64,000 nt of DNA from Zea mays. Taxonomy: Eukaryota; Streptophyta; Magnoliopsida; Poales; Poaceae. The notes under the pieces are model-generated. The model saw only the letters and a program-made list of their open reading frames with translations, did not search any database and was not told the DNA's origin. Below, one piece after another: positions 21,091 through 31,861 of the stretch. Both the position numbers and the translations under genes were made by a program. The first letter of the stretch is position 1. Every line of letters starts with the position of its first letter. The stretch is taken from NCBI RefSeq assembly GCF_902167145.1, contig NC_050096.1, positions 181,075,825 to 181,139,824 on the forward strand, written 5' to 3'.

Positions 21091-21956
21091 CAGTGGCGGA
21101 TCCAGGATTGGATCAAAGGAGAGGCTATAAGTTAAAGTATATTTGGCGCAGCCACCGGCGGTCATCTTGGGTCATCTTGGGGGTGAGTGCCACGACGACG
21201 TCCTCGCAGGTCTGATGTACTAACGTGTTGCAGCAGGTCTGCCAGGTGCTGCTTACAGCAGGGGCGAAGTCAGGATCCAAAATTAGAGAGGACCAAATTA
21301 GAATAAGGGGGCTGCTAGAAGCATTTTTTGCACTACATGAGAATTAGCTAAAAACTAACATGTCCTATAGAATTAGGGGATCATTAGGGAGGACATTGCT
21401 CCCGTGTCCCCCCTGCCGTCGCCCCTGGCTTGTAGGCTGCCCCTTGCGTTGGGTACATGTGTGCTGCTAACTGTTAGATGTGCATTGGTCGTGCGCGCTA
21501 GCTCATGACTACGTCTTGTGTGGTGGCGTGGATTTACATTGCTAAAGCATGGACGGGGTCTAGCGTGGATGCGCGGGCTACCACCTAACGTGCTTGTGGA
21601 ACAGATGGAGGCCAAATACATGTGTTGAATGACACGATCAGAAAGAAGGTTGTGGCCTATCTTAGTTAACTTTTATAGGCTGTATTTATGTTATAACATA
21701 CTCTCACGTTCCAAAATAGTTGTCCTTTTAGATCTTGATTTTTATGTCTATATTCAAATAGATGATGATGAATGTAGACACATATATAAAACACATGCAT
21801 CAATCAAAAATTATATAAACCTACTAATTCCCTAAAATGATGACTACTATTTTAAGATAGATGGAATATATATTATTAGGACACGTCATAAAATATGTGT
21901 CACGGGGGACGACCGGGGCTACAGCCCCGGCAGCCCCACTCCTAGATCCGCCCTTG
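21091..21956. mobile_element. Non-autonomous hAT element, 866 bp
   Basis: The ends are inverted repeats, CAGTGGCGGATCCAGGA and the complement of CAAGGGCGGATCTAGGAG. An exact 8-bp duplication ctcccacg flanks it at 21,083-21,090 and 21,957-21,964, which is the hAT signature. No transposase frame is inside. A smaller hAT sits within it. Confidence 0.85.
21259..21427. mobile_element. Small hAT element nested in the larger hAT
   Basis: 169 bp between CAGGGGCGAAGTCAGGA and the complement of CAGGGGCGACGGCAGGG. It is flanked by gcttacag and gcttgtag, a 6/8 matching target duplication. Confidence 0.65.
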
Positions 21957-22008
21957 CTCCCACGTGATTCATTATATATCTTTTTTGACCGCCAGAAGGC
22001 CTTTGTAA

Positions 22009-22143
22009 GACTGTCTCCAGTGGTTTGTGTAAAATATAGGAGACACGAAACTGTAATTAATATTGTTTGACACTATTTACAGAGTGAAGTTTGAAATAAA
22101 GTATGAGATAGGGAATCAGATAGTAAATCTGCTAAAGATAGTC
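22009..22143. mobile_element. Harbinger-type MITE, 135 bp
   Basis: Inverted ends GACTGTCTCCAGTGG and GACTATCTTTAGCAG (as complement) are flanked by TAA on both sides (22,006-22,008 and 22,144-22,146). Confidence 0.6.
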
Positions 22144-22280
22144 TAATATGCAAAGAGTTTTACGTAACATAATTGCATACGTATGTAATTTAATGTAATA
22201 ATTGGTTAAAGATTTTTTTAAAATAAGAGAAATGAAAAGAAAAGTATACCACATGTAGGTTGATTATATGTAGTGAGTCG

Positions 22281-23493
22281 GTGCCCATTTGGTTTGAGTT
22301 ACTAAAGATTAGTTTCTCCATTTTAGTCTTATTTAATCTCTAAATTGTCAAACGATGGGACTAAACATGAACTAAATTGTTTTAGTTTCTAGTCTCTCAT
22401 GAAGTGACTAAAAGGGACTAAACCATATTAATTTTACCTTTTGTTTCAGTTGCACTAATGACGGGAGAATACTAAGGCTGTCTTCAGCAGCGTCCCTTAA
22501 ATTTTATCCCCTAAAGGAATATTTTCTGTCCTTTACAGCACACTCTAAAAGATTTTGTCCTCTATATCTTCTCAGTCTCCAGCAACGTTCCCCTAAATTC
22601 GGTCTCTAAAGCTACAGTGTTAATAGATTTTCTTTTTTCATTGATTTAGATTTTTTTTGTTTTGTTTGCATTACACGCTATAAAAATGATGTGCAACATA
22701 ATATATTTAATTAATTTGTAATTACTATTTTGCGAAATAATGCGTAAGTAACATAACATTTTTTCTTGTTTGTATAGAAATTTTGAGTTGTTTATATATT
22801 AGAAATTGTTTTTTGTATTTATTTATATTACTAAATATGTTTCCCGACTACCTCATAGACATGAGGACATAGGACTTTTTTTCTTGTTCGTGCGGTTCTT
22901 CGATGGGGTCTTCCGTGCAGGCGACTTTCGGCTTCCTTCATCCATCGACTTCGACGATATCGCCTTCGGTGCAGGCAAGCGACTCCATGCTGACATCCAT
23001 AGCTCCACTGTTGCCGACCTTCTGCACATCTCCGCAGCCAAGCAACTCCGCGCCGCCGCAACATAGCACTTCCCAGATCGAGGTCCTCCTCGTCGCCGCC
23101 ACCGACCTGCTCCGCGCTGCCGCAGCCAAGGTCATCCGCGCTGCTGGACCACCGTAGTTCGCACCGGGTTGTGCAGCTTCTCCCACGACAAGGACATATA
23201 GCGGATCAACAGTGAACCACCAGCTTTAGCGGTCGAAGGAGTACGCCTGTATTTTATCGGACCTTATAGCGTTCGTTGTTGGAGAGGATAGAGAGCGTAT
23301 GAAACGGTAAACATATCAGACAGGATGTTTTACCGATCGTTGCTGGAGACAGCCTAAGGGATATTTTGCTCACCTTATGATTCATTTAATACTTTTTGAA
23401 TATTTTTAGTCTTTAGAAACAAACAGGGTAGGAATTAAACTTTAGTCTCCTGACTAAACTTTAGTCCCTAGACTAAAGAAACCAAACATCCCT
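22281..23493. mobile_element. MITE split by a nested Harbinger element
   Basis: The left end gtgcccatttggtttgag and the right end's complement gggatgtttggtttcttt are similar inverted repeats. Both halves are full of ctaaa/ttagtc words. The central 22,476-23,354 belongs to another element. No clear target duplication was found. Confidence 0.5.
22476..23354. mobile_element. Harbinger-like non-autonomous element with a GC-rich core, 879 bp
   Basis: Inverted ends GGCTGTCTTCAGCAGCG and GGCTGTCTCCAGCAACG (as complement) are flanked by TAA (22,473-22,475 and 23,355-23,357). The outer parts are AT-rich, while 22,900-23,210 is GC-rich and codon-like in pattern, unlike its host. No transposase is recognised. 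Confidence 0.7.
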
Positions 23494-25560
23494 ATAGTAA
23501 CGAGTTGATGCATCGGAATTGACCACACACGGCGACATCTTGTTTCTTGTTGTTGCATGCATATGCATATACGTATATACGTTTCTACCCTGATTTCTCG
23601 ATGGTATGACAAATTTTGTAGTAGGTTGAGTTATAGCCTTATAGGTCAATTTTGTATTAATCTGTATAAACTCATATGTTCTAAGTGTATACTCCATCAT
23701 GTAAAGGATTGAACCCTACATATAAAGGCAATGACATTGGTCGATCTTTTTATGGAGGGTACAACATTTTCAGTCACCTCTTATTCTTTATATAGTAATC
23801 AAAGTCGTTAATTAGACTCAAAAAATCTAGTCACCGTAATTCTACGGCTACCTCCTTAGCCGTAATTTTTTTAGTCAGCCATACTATTGCCAAGAAGCTC
23901 AGCAAGATAAACCGTAGCCCATGAAAGACGGGTTCTGCCCTAGTGCAAGAAGCATGTAGAAGGCTACCTCACTGGGGCATCATCGATGCCGCAAGCTACA
24001 ATAAAGATACAACAGGATGACAAGAAAGTCATTGCTAATTCTGCCTATGAAGAATGGTATGCAATAGATCAACAAGTACATGTGCACCTTCTCTCATCCA
24101 TTACAAAAGGTATCATAACACGGGTGGTGATAAGTGCCACTACGACAGTAGCATGGAGCACCATAGAGAGAATGTTTTCCTATATGACTAGGGCACACTT
24201 CATTAACATAAGAATTACACCTAACCAATATGAAGAAAGGCAACAAGTCTATCACAGAACAGGTGACTAAAGTCTGAGTGCTTGCTAATGAGATGTTTTT
24301 CGCCAGCAAGCTAATTGTAGATGAAGAAATCATATCTTATATTGTCTCTAGCCTTGACGAGGAGTTCAACTCCATTGTGACGGCCCTAAAGACCAAGTTA
24401 GAGTCGCATGTGAGCAAAGGAATGGACTTCTTCATGATGGTGACTTGGTTTTATCTATGAACTCGACAAGCCATGGTTGTTGGGGGCAGCGTGAATGTGG
24501 CCATGGCACTACTAGCGGTCACACAATGACACAAGCAGATCATGATGACATGTTTTCAATAACAATTTGATGTATCCGCAACTTTAGGCTTGTGATAACG
24601 ATCCAAAAAAGCAAATCAATAATAAACCAGTCAACACCCCATTGTTGTCAAGTGAAAAGATTGTTGTTCATGAAGGGGGTTGTTGTGGCCAAATGATGCA
24701 ATAAGTTACATGAGTGTGGTAAGAGTCTTGCAATACCTCACATTGATAAGGCACGATGTAGCATTCTCTATCAACAAAGTCTGGCAGTTTTTACATGCTC
24801 CTGCTACTATTTATTAGACTGTTGCCAAGAGGATTCTACAGTATCTCAAATTAAGTTAAAAGTTAGGTTGAAACTACTCAAGTCATATTGTTTGAAAGTA
24901 AGTGCGTATTCAAATTTAGATTGGACAGGGTGTCTAGATGAAAGAATATTTAAATGAGACTTTGCTACATTTTTAGGCCCCAATCTTATCTCTTGGAGTG
25001 CAAGAAAGTATGTCACTGCACCGAGATCAAGTATTGAACCATAGTACAAGGCTTTGGCAAATATTACAACATAGATTATATGGATTCAGATCATATTGAA
25101 GGATTTAAAAATATTTAAATTCCAAAGAAAGTGTGTAAGCGGTGCGGCAATATGGGAGCAAAATAGTTATCTTTCATTACCGTGTTTTATGTCAGAACTA
25201 AACATATAGAGGTTGGTTATCATTTTATGAGAGAAATGATTACAAAGAAGCTTCTTGGGATTGATTTTGTGTATACTCTCTCGGCGTGTCTCGGTAGAGG
25301 GTGCAACGCTTCCGAGCACCTCTGATTTATTTCTTGTATGATAGATTCCCTAATAGGTTTGGTCATAGGTCAAATTTATAACAATCTATAATGATAGGTT
25401 TCCTAATAGGTTTGGCCATAAGTCAAATTTATAATAATCTATATCAACTTAGGAGTCTAAGTTATACACTCTATTGTGTAAAGGATTAAATTCTGCGTAA
25501 AATACAGAGGTGTTGGCGCTGTAAAGAGTAATGCTTTCTAAAGCACCTCTGATCTTTAGT
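23494..25560 (+). pseudogene. Decayed Copia retrotransposon (gag and RNase H remnants)
   Basis: 23,986-24,430 gives a gag-like segment (AYEEWYAIDQQVHVHLLSS, then SSLDEEFNSIVTALKTKL after a frame change), typical of the Copia gag UBN2-type domain. 24,720-25,080 gives pol C-terminal pieces (VLQYLTLIRHDVAFSINKV, FLGPNLISWSARK, SSIEP, YKALANIT) with stops in between. Protease, integrase and most of RT are gone. Similar AT-rich stretches at 23,590-23,720 and 25,335-25,510, both with gtaaaggatt and ttctaagt/gtctaagt words, are probably its eroded LTRs. Confidence 0.6.
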
Positions 25561-25570
25561 AGTAAATATG

Positions 25571-25853
25571 GGGTTGTTTGGTTCGATGTCTCAATTGCCG
25601 CAATTTACCACGCCTAAGGTTAGGCAAGTTCGGTCAAGTTAGGTGTATGTTTGGCTTAAATCTACGGTAGTGTTAAGACTTTTCTCCTGATATGTAGGTC
25701 TCACTCATTACTGACTTGTAAAATTGTGGCAAGATTCCTTTAGACATTGTAAACTGTGGCGCGGATTCAAGCGTCTAACTTTAAACTCCTTAAGCAAGTG
25801 TGGCATAAAATTGTGTGGAAATTTTTGGCACATTAGATATGAAACCAAACAGA
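25571..25853. mobile_element. MITE with long inverted ends
   Basis: Left end gggttgtttggttcgatgtct and right end (complement tctgtttggtttcatatct) are imperfect inverted repeats. Their inner parts also pair, around gccgcaatttacc and gtggcataaaatt. The target duplication is not clear. Confidence 0.5.
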
Positions 25854-26643
25854 TATCATGACAAAAAATGCAGTAGTCAATACCAGAGCAGGACCAGGTC
25901 CAACATTCCAACAAGGCGGCAGGCATGGTATCCCTCCTAGAGGTTTAGAGGTGTACCCCCCACCGAACGGCGTAGGAGTACTACGCTGTCGACAGGAGGA
26001 CGTTCCAGGACCATGCAATGCAATGAAAGCTAGTAGAGTAGAGCCTAGGGAGAGGCATCTTCTGCTAGCCTGAGCCCGCAACCTTCATTTGTTTCTTCTC
26101 GCAATCTATATCAACGTTGCTAGCGCTGTGCTGTCACAATACCATCTCCAATTCATCCGTCCCTCTGCATTATTGCACGTGAAATTATCCAAACCCAAAT
26201 ACCCCCTTTCTCCATCCCAGAAACAATAAAGTGCAATTCTTGAACAGTGTCTCCATCTCCAAGAATGTAATTTTTCTCATTCCCACAAAGAAATGCTTTC
26301 GCTGGATAGACGAGGATCTGGCAATTGGACGGGACCATCATACCAGGCATGGAGCCATGGGAATGGGGTAACCGAGTTGAAGTAGCCTGGTGATGCTAAA
26401 GTCACCTCAGGTGATGATAGCACACCGTCAAAACCTTACCTTATGGAACACGACACATATATCATACAAATATTGGTTTATCATCTCCCCAAACTTACGA
26501 GAACATCACAGTACACGAATAGCAACTGTAAAATGTACAGACCGAGCTAGCAGTTTGCAATTATTTGTAACAGATCCAAGCTAAATACATTCACATTTTT
26601 TTTCTTTGCCGCCTTGCCGGGCACTTCCAGATCATCGAACCTG
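25854..26643. other. Region downstream of the copper chaperone gene
   Basis: Holds the 3' UTR of the minus-strand copper chaperone (probably from about 26,400 up to 26,643) and otherwise unassigned sequence. No gene is seen. Confidence 0.4.
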
Positions 26644-29600
26644 TCAGGCGGTGGCACCGGCAGGTGTGGCGGATTCACTTGTCACGGCCTCAGCCTCCCA
26701 GAACGAAGTCTTCTTGCCAGTCTTGGAAACAGTTTGCAGGACGGCGTCAGGTGTCACATTGCCCTTCACGGTGACCTTCTGTTCCATGATGTCTACGTCG
26801 TAGGACTCGACGCCTGAAGTAACCACAAGAACGATGCGTGCGTTTAGACTCAGATACTGTGAAGTACAGCGCATTTTCAACCAACTAAATTGCTTAGGAA
26901 CAGATATAAGTATATGTATAGTTTTGCAACTACCACTGGGAAAACAAAGCAGATTGCAAAAATCAAAAGGGTCAAACTAATATTTCTCCACTTCTGTTGA
27001 TGATTTCAGACTAGTGTCCAAGCAGTTCAAAGCAAATTGAAAAAAAAAGGCCCAAACTGAATCTAGTAATCTACTTCCAGTTCCACTGAAGTTGATAATT
27101 TAAGACTAGTATCCAAGCAGTTCAAAGCAAAGTGCAGAAAGAAAAAAACTTAATCTAGTATCTACTTCCACCTAAAGCTGACCAACAACACATCCGAATG
27201 TTGTTGTAACATGATCAAATGCATGTCACAGAAAGAAAATTACTCCATTTGTAAGTCATTTTGGCTTTTCTTGGTACATAGCTTTTGTTATGCACCTAGA
27301 TATACAATATGTCTAGATACGAAGTAAAAGTTATTGTACCTAGAAAAGCCAAAAACAACTTATAATTAGGAATGGAATGGAAGGAGTAGCAAATTTAGAG
27401 GGCTAGCCAGCAGTAAAAATTCAGTACTCAGAACTTGCAGAGTGAATTTCGCCACAAAGCATTCTGTAAAACAGGGTCCATACAAATTGATTAAAAAAAC
27501 TTTCTATTGCATTTCATGATCATTTGATTTCTTCTTTATCTGTTGGAATATTTCAAGTACCGCAAATATCGTGGGTAATACTTGTTTCAATTGTGGAAAA
27601 TCATTAAAGCTGCTACTCGAACATCTGCAGATAGTAGACAATGCCTACAAAGTAGCTGTTCCATTATTTGAAACAAGATTCTTGATAGAAATGAAACAGC
27701 ACTGGAGAAAATTCACTTAATCAGCACAAATCTTGGTAACTAGCTCCACTTGAAGAAAACTTGGAAAAGCAAGCATACTGCTGCTAAAATTCTGTAAGAG
27801 TGTAGGTCATATCATTGTGCTAGATTCTCGCCCAGAAGCAGTATCGAAGCATGGCCATGATTTGTTAACAACCAATTAAAGCTGACCACAAGGTTATCCA
27901 ACTGCAGATGCAAATGCTAATAGATGCTAGAAGGAAAATACAAGTATTAAGCAAGAGTTACAAGCCAACCTACCTTCCCTGCCCAGAACCCACTTAACAG
28001 CTCCAACATAGCTTCACAGAGCCAAAAGGCTCAATCTAGTAACCTACTGATAGAAGAGAAACCCTACAGTACACACACAGTACATCTAATACCTACATCC
28101 ACTTAAGTTGGTGATTTAAGACTAGTATACATGCAATTGGCAATTGCATTACAAGTTAGACACCAATAACATACCCGGATGCTGTAGCAACATGACTGAA
28201 ATACATTTCAGATGATCAAAATATAGTAAGTTTAGAGTGCAGCGCCAGCTGCAAAGCATAGCCATGGTTTGTTGATATTCAATTAAACTCCTAGCGCAAC
28301 ACAGCCAATTCCAATCACAGCTTGCTAATAGCAGGTGATACACGTACTATTAAGCACGAGCAAGAAACCAACCTTCCATCTTGCCGAGGACCCGCTTGAC
28401 AGCTCCAACACAGCCCTCACAGGACATGCCAACCTTGAGCACAACAGTCTGCATGCATCCAGGGGAGAGAAAAAAGAACAGTTGTAGGAATCAGTTGACA
28501 GTCAGTCTAATTTTACTTTTCATCGCCGAATGAACGAGAAAATAATTAAAGCATCGATGTGCTTCCCCTGGAACTCCATACACTTGATAGCTCCAGCAAT
28601 TTGTATGGTTAGAGCTTTTACCAGTACGACCGAATGCACACGCTTCCGAATTTAATACCTTTGCCGGCCCTTCGTATTTACGTGCTGAAATACGAAACTA
28701 GTTACTCACTCCATCCCAGATTTAGGTCTTGTTTGTTTATCCTCCAGATTATATAATCCGGCTTAAATAAGTTAAAGAGCCAAACAGACAACACAGATTA
28801 TTAGGTGGATTATATTATCTAGATACCTAGATTATGATAATCCATAAGCAGGTGCAGGTCATTAGGTGTTTATGTAATTCATAAGATGGATTATATAATC
28901 TTGGAAAGAAACAAACATGGCCTTATAAGTCGTCTTGGCTTTTCAGCATGGCTTGTGCTACGCAGCTAGACGTTCGCTGTGTCTTGGTTGGTGCCCGGTA
29001 AAGAAAAAAAAATAACTATTCTCTCCCTTCTTTTTTATTTGTCGCTGTTTAGATCAAAATTGAACTAGCGGGCGATAAATATTTGAGAACGGAGGGAGGT
29101 AGTGTGTAGTATGTAGGAGTATATAAAAAAGAGAATAAAAAATGATCTATAATAATTTCATAATTTGGAGCAGAGCAGGGGCGGAGGGCCCAGTATGGCC
29201 CAGTATTGCCTGGGCAATACCTTGGGCCGGCCCACTAATAGAATAGAGATTAGGGTTCGTCACGGCGTTCCGCACAGCCGCACTGCCAGCGTCCCGCACA
29301 GCTGCCTGCTCGGCCGCAGGCCGCTCCTGCCGGTGCTCCAGCCTCCAGGCCTCCAGCCGCTCGGAGCCTCGGACTCGTCACGCTCCAGCCGCCAGCTCCG
29401 GTGCTCCGCTGATCTGCTTGTCCGGTTGACCGGTTGTCTTGTCCCGCCGGCGGCCGGCTGCGGGCTGCTTGCCGCTTGGTCCCGCCGAGGCGCCGACCCG
29501 CATGGCCGCACGGCTGCCGCCTGCCGCTGCTTCCTGCTTGGCCGCACGTCTGCTTGTCTAGTTGTCTGCTTGGCTGATTGCTTAATGCTTAGTGCTTCTA

Positions 29601-30810
29601 GTTGTCTGCTTGCTTCGTGCTTCTATGCTTCTAGTTGTTTGATTGTGACTTGTGAGACTTGTGAGCAGAGCATAGAAAGGTCAAAGGTAGCTCATGAGTA
29701 TTTATTTGATTACCCGCGTGAGTATTTTATTATGCGTGTCTAATCTAGTAGATTTTTCAATGTGCAGATTTTCCAATTTCTAAATAGCAGTCTTGGATAC
29801 AAACAAAAACAAGACAAAGAATATGGCCCAAAAAAGTATCTCTCTATATTATGTGAACACTCCCTGTTGGCTGTTGTAATGTCTTCTAATTATCTAATAC
29901 ATGCTATATGCTTCGTAAAATGACAGATTTAAAGAGCTATTTCAGTCAAGCTTCTAGTGGAAGTAGACTAAGCACTCGCGCTGATGGAGTTTGCAATGAA
30001 CCCAGAATACAAGTTGGAGTCCAAGAGAATAATAGTGAAGATGCCAATGGTGAAAATGTTAATGGTCAAGTCGAAGGTATAAATCAGTTCAACCCGGATC
30101 ACATTATTTCTGATCCGGGACTTTGTATTCCAATGGATTCTTTTGCTCCTAATATTAGAGATGATGTTAGAAGGGCTTTCATAGCTAAAGGTCTGATTCT
30201 TTTGCTCCTAACTTATTTTTTCTTTTTTCCAGATTTTATTCGCCATATGACATTTGGTTGTAAATGGATTGTAATCAAGATGACTATTAAATAAGGTATT
30301 TTTCAACATCTATTACTTATTTTATAGCTACAAGTTGTTTTAAACTGTGTCATAAATTTTTAGTCTTAGTCGCGTTAGCAACACCTAAATTTTCTAGCGT
30401 CCTCCGCCACTGGAGCAGAGATAACACATCCGCATCCCATATAATCGTGTAGCATACCAGACGGGAGATGGATCCACCGCATCAATTAAAAAGTATGATT
30501 GTCGACGAGCATATATTACAAAAAAAAAATTAAGAGGATTTAGGTCATCCTTCGAGAGACGGATGCATAAAGCAGCGGAGACCCAAAACTGTCGAGAGCA
30601 TCCATGGAGGGAGATGATCGACGCAACGCAAGGGTAGGCGGCAGGCCCAAAGGACCCCTTTACAGTGGATCTACGCGCACGGCGAAACCATTAACCGGCA
30701 TCATCCCGTGAACGAAAGGGGACCGGCGAGTCGAGTACCTACCTACTCCAAAAAGATCTACTACCAATCGTTCCCGACGAGATCGGAAGGGGAGCATTTA
30801 CCTGGGCCAT
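26644..30810 (-). CDS. ATX1: Copper chaperone, ATX1/CCH type (HMA domain)
   Basis: Three coding exons, 30810-30802, 28448-28373 and 26813-26644, join in frame to 84 residues. Junctions are CAG|GTAAAT...GCAG|ACT and GAAG|GTTGG...TTCAG|GCG. The protein has one heavy-metal-associated domain with the copper site MSCEGC (residues 11-16), then [18 protein letters not shown] and the conserved Lys-rich loop [10 protein letters not shown]. Such proteins carry Cu(I) in the cytosol to P-type ATPases of the secretory system. A short Ala/Ser/Thr tail ([14 protein letters not shown]) follows, shorter than the long tail of Arabidopsis CCH. Both introns are inflated by mobile elements, and intron 2 holds a relic copy of exon 2. 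The start is the first ATG of a GC-rich leader. Confidence 0.92.
26985..27150. repeat. Direct repeat in intron 2
   Basis: The block gactagt(g/a)tccaagcagtt, followed by caaagcaaa, occurs at 27,009 and 27,103, and a weaker third copy (gactagtatacatgcaattg) at 28,121. The spacing shows successive local duplications. Confidence 0.7.
27243..27386. mobile_element. Stowaway MITE in copper chaperone intron 2
   Basis: 144 bp with inverted ends (CTCCATTTGTAAGTCATTTTGG and a matching right end ...GGAATGGAAGGAG), flanked by TA on both sides. The inner arms ggcttttc and gaaaagcc also pair. Confidence 0.75.
27834..28035 (-). repeat. Relic duplication of copper chaperone exon 2 and its flank
   Basis: 27,973-28,030 matches exon 2 (28,373-28,430) on the minus strand. 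The shared words include GTTGGAGCTGT, AAG(C/T)GGGT(C/T)CT and the donor side GGAAGGT. The flanking intron also matches (catagccatggtttgttgat at 28,257 versus catggccatgatttgttaac at 27,851). The copy has lost bases and the MSCEGC codons, so it cannot encode the metal site. It is a decayed exon duplicate. Confidence 0.65.
28706..28985. mobile_element. Stowaway MITE fragment, split by a Harbinger MITE
   Basis: ctccatcccagattta before 28,725 continues as taagtcgtcttggcttttc after 28,922. Joined in thought, this is the same family as the Stowaway at 27,243. Its right end is not clear. Confidence 0.5.
28725..28922. mobile_element. Harbinger (Tourist-like) MITE in copper chaperone intron 1
   Basis: 198 bp with inverted ends (GGTCTTGTTTGTTT and GGCCATGTTTGTTT as complement), flanked by TTA on both sides. 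It shares the ggattatataatc core with the MITE at 39,567. Confidence 0.75.
29019..29099. mobile_element. Short Stowaway derivative
   Basis: 81 bp with ends ttctctcccttctttttt and the complement of cctccctccgttctcaaa, flanked by TA (29,017-29,018 and 29,100-29,101). The inner arms attt(g/a)tcgc pair. Confidence 0.55.
29176..30412. mobile_element. hAT element in copper chaperone intron 1, 1,237 bp
   Basis: Ends CAGGGGCGGAGG and CAGTGGCGGAGG (as complement) are flanked by an exact 8-bp duplication gagcagag (29,168-29,175 and 30,413-30,420). Inside is a GC-rich stretch (29,250-29,590) and the start of a transposase-type ORF. The transposase core is missing, so the element is non-autonomous. Confidence 0.85.
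29908..30294 (+). pseudogene. hAT transposase N-terminal remnant (TTF-type zinc finger region)
   Basis: The frame starts [14 protein letters not shown] and reaches [20 protein letters not shown] followed by RAFIAKG. This matches the DPGLR-P...RDEVRRAYI..KG signature before the TTF-type finger in plant hAT proteins. The homologous part stops at about 30,190; the remaining codons are unrelated. The rest of the transposase is deleted, so the piece cannot act. Confidence 0.65.
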
Positions 30811-31152
30811 AGCGCGAGAGGGGAGGAGGGTCGGGGCGGTTCGGCGGTGGTGGTGGAAATCTCCTGCCGGCGAAGGCGAAGGCGAGGGAGGACGGGGGAA
30901 AGATCTATCTGGGCCGGGAGAGAGGGACGGAGTTGGGTGAGGATATACAGGCGGCCGGTGGCGTCGGTAAACACGCAAGGGAAGGCGAGGCCAAGTCCTC
31001 TTTTCCCGTGAATGACAGGTGGGGCGTCCGGCCAACCGAGGTAGGTTTGCGTCATCGCGTTCGCGTGGGTGGTCGGGCGCCGTCGGTTCTGCGGTCAGAC
31101 ATTATTATTTTTTAGACTATCTCAACCACCAATTGCGTGCTGATTACTACTA
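30811..31152. other. 5' UTR and upstream region of the copper chaperone gene
   Basis: GC-rich DNA directly upstream of the ATG at 30,810 on the minus strand, consistent with a maize leader and promoter. No sure TATA box was identified. Confidence 0.45.
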
Positions 31153-31410
31153 CTCCGTCCGGTTTCCTATTAGTTATCGTTTAGAACAACGACACGGTCT
31201 CCAAAATATAACTTTGACCAATGTTTTTTGTTAAAATACAAATGAACTCTTAATACATTTATACTTTTATAAAAGTACTTTTATGACAAATTGGTGCATA
31301 TAAATATTAGGTTCCAAAACTAAATAACAAAATAGTTATTTGTAGTCAAAATTTTATAAGTTTGACTCAAACCTTATCTAAAACGACAACTAATAGGAAA
31401 CCGGAGGGAT
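31153..31410. mobile_element. Stowaway MITE upstream of the copper chaperone gene
   Basis: 258 bp with long inverted ends, CTCCGTCCGGTTTCCTATTA and ATCCCTCCGGTTTCCTATTA (as complement), flanked by TA at 31,151-31,152 and 31,411-31,412. Confidence 0.8.
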
Positions 31411-31861
31411 TACTTATTACCAGCCAGATTAAAAGTACAAACTGGACAGATTAGCATAAAAAAAACTGAACTGAAGACTCTGTGATCATCATGCACACTA
31501 GCTTTCACAGTTTCGGTGCTCTCCAACAGCATCATCATCTTGTCATTCTCATGTATACACTTTTTCCGTTCTTTTTTATTTATCGCCGATTAGTTCAAAA
31601 ATAAATTAATGGATGACAAATATTTAAGAATATGTAGTATAACTTAACATATATGTAAAACCAAGTTCGAAAATGACCCTCCTTTTTTCTTACAAAGGTA
31701 AGATCTTACGGTTACACTCACATGGAGGCATACGCTAAGGCCTTTCATTTGTGTCGAATTGCACCTAGAATCGTTCCAACTAATCAAAATTTATATAAAT
31801 TAAAAAAGTAATCCAGTTAGAAATCGTTCGGACCCACCAATCCAGCAGAAACGAACCAGGC
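31411..31861. other. Intergenic, downstream of the KASH gene
   Basis: AT-rich sequence with MITE-like debris at 31,565-31,640 (ttcttttttatttatcgcc). It also includes the 3' UTR of the minus-strand KASH gene, whose poly(A) site was not located. Confidence 0.4.

Noticed and set aside
29165..29743. 192-codon frame in the hAT element
   Set aside because: It covers the element's end repeat and a GC-rich low-complexity stretch. The Cys/Leu-rich product has no domain.
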